Positions 61,989-64,000 of a stretch of DNA of 64,000 nucleotides are shown piece after piece (within the stretch, counting starts at the first letter, position 1; each line of letters begins with the position of its first letter). Location of the stretch: NCBI GenBank assembly GCA_942491575.1, contig CALOBT010000025.1:2232001-2296000 (forward strand). Reading direction: 5' to 3'. This stretch comes from CAZHNW01 sp942491575. Its GTDB lineage: Bacteria; Spirochaetota; UBA4802; UBA5550. Under the pieces are notes generated by a model. The model saw only the letters and a list, made by a program, of their open reading frames with translations. It was not told where the DNA came from and did no database searches. The translations under genes and the position numbers were made by a program.

Positions 61989-62151
61989 TATCAATCCCTT
62001 CTCTTTATATGCTTTAGATACAATAGGCGACAGCTTTATCGAAAATAATACTCTTTGCAAGCACAATTCAGGAAGGTTTTGAGGAAGAAAAGTATTTGCC
62101 CAATTTTCAATTCATGTTATACTCTGGTTGAAATTAAAGGGTGTATGCTTG

Positions 62152-64000
62152 ATGAATTACTATTTTTTTATCCCCCTCGGGACATTTCTTTTTCATTTTT
62201 TCATTTTCACCTATGTCCTCGCAATGGACAGAAAAAATGCCGTTAATCGGGCTTACCTTTTATTCACCGGAATTATGGCTCTCTGGGTGCTGGGGTGCCT
62301 TATATACTATATTCCAATGCCTGAAAAGGCGATTCTCCCTTCAATGAAACTACTCTCCCTCTTCTGGTCATTTACGGGGATTACATTTATAAATTTTATC
62401 TACGCATACCTGAAAATAAAAAAACGGATTATTTACTATCTGATATTTTTGGCCGGCATCTTATCCGTTGTGCTTACCAATTTAACCCCTCTGGTAATCA
62501 GTGACTATAAACATTTCCCATGGGGACAGTGGATAATCCAAGGCCCCCTCTACCATTCGGTTGTGTCTGCAATTTTCACCTTTCCCGTATTATACGGCAC
62601 CATCCTCCTCTTTATTCAGCGCCGCAAAGAGAAGGAGCTGGTTCGATACAAGCAGCAGACTCTCATTATCTTCGGTATAATTTTAAATTTCATAGTGGGA
62701 TCATTATTTGAATTTATTTTTCCAATAATTGACCCGATGAAAGAAATGGTTCGACTAACGTCATTTTCAACGGTTATTCTCACCGGAACCTTCTTCTACA
62801 TCATCATCCGCTACCGCTTTCTGATCCCGGACATCAGGGATACAGCGGAGGCGATATTTGCAAAAATACAGGACGCTATCATTGTGGTCGATCCGCGGGG
62901 AAGAGTCCTCCGAGCCAATACCTCAGCGCGAAACCTTTTCGACCTTGATACTGTCATGCGGAAAAAGGTATATCTGGAAACTATTCTACCCGGCTATGAT
63001 TACCAGAAAAATTACTACAATCATGAAATTGAGTTTAATAAAAAGGAAGAAAAACGAACGTTACTCCTCTCCCAGTCGGTGCTTGACTTTTCGGAAACCC
63101 GCCATGGGAACATTTTAATTATTCGTGATATAACCGAACAGCGCACTAAGGACCAGAAGCTTAAAAACTCGGAAGAGCAATACAGAACCCTTGTAGAGAC
63201 CATCTCTGAAATTATTTTTGAAGTCTCACCCGATTCAATAATTACTTACGTCAGCCCTGCAGTGACGGCCGCTACGGGACATGCCGTTGAAGACCTCCAG
63301 GGGAGATCAATATTTGAACTTATCCATCCTGAAGATATCGCAACTGTTCGGGAAAACTTCCGGAAGTATCCGAGGAAAACTGCCCGATCCATAGAATTCA
63401 GAAGTCTCTGTGCCGATGGTTCCTTTGTGCACTTCATGTCAAGCGGCGCAAAACTTGTATATCACGGTGATCTAATCGGATACCGGGGGGTACTCACCAA
63501 TATCGAACCCCAGGTGCGGATAAGACAGAAACTGCAGCAAACGGAAAATCTTTACAACAGCATTATCCACAACATTACTGACATTATCTGGATAATGAAC
63601 ATTCGTGATTTAAGTTTAAGTTACATCAGTCCCTCCGTTGAAAGCATCTTCGGCTGGTCTCCCGAAGAATGCCTGCAGGCCCCCATCAAGGATAGAATGA
63701 CCGCAGAATCATTCAGCGATGCAATAGCCATACTGGGAGAGGAATTAAAAAATGACAGTGAGCGTGATCCTGAACGTTCCCGTACAATTAACTTCACACA
63801 AATTGACCGTGAGGGAAATTTCCACTTCACGGAGGCCTCCATCAGTTTTCTCAGGGATGAAGAAGGCAACGCGGTAGAAGCGATCGGCATCACAAGGGAC
63901 ATTACCGAAAGAAAGAAACTTCAGGAAGAACATGAAAAAACCATTAAGAAACTTCAGGAAAGAAATGATATTATTGAAAGTGACATGAAAACGGCACAGC
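62152..64000 (+). CDS. 7TM-PAS sensor protein, 3' end outside the window
   Basis: At least 616 residues; the gene continues past 64000. The N-terminal 230 residues are seven membrane helices of the histidine-kinase 7TM type (MNYYFFIPLGTFLFHFFIF, YLLFTGIMALWVLGCLIYYI and so on). Three PAS domains follow (about 240-340, 345-465, 470-590). The last visible residues, a coiled coil ending in ERNDIIESDMKTAQ, look like the entry to a RsbU/SpoIIE phosphatase domain. That would make it a sensor phosphatase, but only the next sequence can show it. Confidence 0.8.
   Translation, partial: MNYYFFIPLGTFLFHFFIFTYVLAMDRKNAVNRAYLLFTGIMALWVLGCLIYYIPMPEKAILPSMKLLSLFWSFTGITFINFIYAYLKIKKRIIYYLIFLAGILSVVLTNLTPLVISDYKHFPWGQWIIQGPLYHSVVSAIFTFPVLYGTILLFIQRRKEKELVRYKQQTLIIFGIILNFIVGSLFEFIFPIIDPMKEMVRLTSFSTVILTGTFFYIIIRYRFLIPDIRDTAEAIFAKIQDAIIVVDPRGRVLRANTSARNLFDLDTVMRKKVYLETILPGYDYQKNYYNHEIEFNKKEEKRTLLLSQSVLDFSETRHGNILIIRDITEQRTKDQKLKNSEEQYRTLVETISEIIFEVSPDSIITYVSPAVTAATGHAVEDLQGRSIFELIHPEDIATVRENFRKYPRKTARSIEFRSLCADGSFVHFMSSGAKLVYHGDLIGYRGVLTNIEPQVRIRQKLQQTENLYNSIIHNITDIIWIMNIRDLSLSYISPSVESIFGWSPEECLQAPIKDRMTAESFSDAIAILGEELKNDSERDPERSRTINFTQIDREGNFHFTEASISFLRDEEGNAVEAIGITRDITERKKLQEEHEKTIKKLQERNDIIESDMKTAQ

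Noticed and set aside
61137..62048. Plus-strand frame of 303 residues
   Set aside because: Antisense shadow of the Ldh_2 gene, with unrecognisable composition.

Overview
The window looks like chromosomal DNA of an anaerobic or facultatively anaerobic, chemotactic Gram-negative bacterium. A spirochaete-like organism is my best guess (about 0.5), and I cannot exclude another deep Gram-negative lineage. The basis is the large number of PAS/GAF histidine kinases, a 7TMR-DISM receptor kinase with a SpoIIE phosphatase tail, a 7TM chemotaxis receptor, a class I hybrid cluster protein, a tungsten-type aldehyde oxidoreductase, ferredoxin-fused nitroreductase and secreted lipoproteins. No rRNA or tRNA gene was recognised. 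Ribosome binding sites are mostly GGAG/AAGG type, and composition swings sharply between GC-rich islands (about 4.7-9.7 kb and 42.0-46.2 kb) and AT-rich stretches.

Layout. 0-3.8 kb: sugar sensing and use on the minus strand (GH3 lipoprotein, membrane-bound AraC regulator, periplasmic sugar-binding protein). 4.7-9.7 kb: a GC-rich mutagenesis operon (DUF72 protein, ImuB-like inactive Y-family polymerase, DnaE2). 9.7-12.5 kb: hybrid histidine kinase. 12.8-15.8 kb: ArsR repressor with operator, two nitroreductase-family proteins, a methyltransferase. 16-22.8 kb: VWA lipoprotein, lipoprotein, TrmB, chemotaxis receptor, YkgJ-type protein, membrane protein, TPR protein. 22.9-27.7 kb: ABC exporter and a hybrid kinase. 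27.8-35.4 kb: envelope and secreted proteins (GT-C enzyme, degenerate membrane-anchored 5'-nucleotidase), three small proteins, CheD-like protein, nuclease. 35.6-38.1 kb: aldehyde ferredoxin oxidoreductase plus MoaD. 38.1-40.4 kb: frameshifted phosphate transporter. 40.6-47.3 kb: response regulator, an isoprenoid-synthase-like/radical SAM pair, a giant sensor kinase. 47.4-51.0 kb: two small Nif11-like genes, a geranylgeranyl-reductase-like flavoprotein and a REP-associated tyrosine transposase (RAYT), all embedded in about twenty copies of an 11-bp near-palindrome. 51-56.5 kb: GPH sugar symporter, MBL hydrolase, GGDEF/EAL protein. 56.5-60.9 kb: nitrosative-stress module (ferredoxin protein, DUF2892 protein, Hcp, Crp/Fnr regulator). 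60.9-64 kb: Ldh2-type dehydrogenase and a truncated 7TM-PAS sensor.

Two systems deserve most attention. First, the RAYT at 50120-50710 sits inside a 3.1-kb domain where GGCTC(T/A)GAGCC occurs about 20 times, as a 34-bp tandem satellite, in intergenic spacers and inside the flavoprotein gene in more than one codon phase. This looks like a very local REP/RAYT system that has colonised coding DNA. Second, the Hcp region carries FNR/HcpR-type dyads placed with identical geometry (22 bp from dyad to -10 hexamer, and 60 bp between dyad and start codon) at the hcp and ferredoxin promoters. The ferredoxin dyad also has a -10 hexamer at the same distance in the opposite direction, so it can be read as a bidirectional class II promoter.
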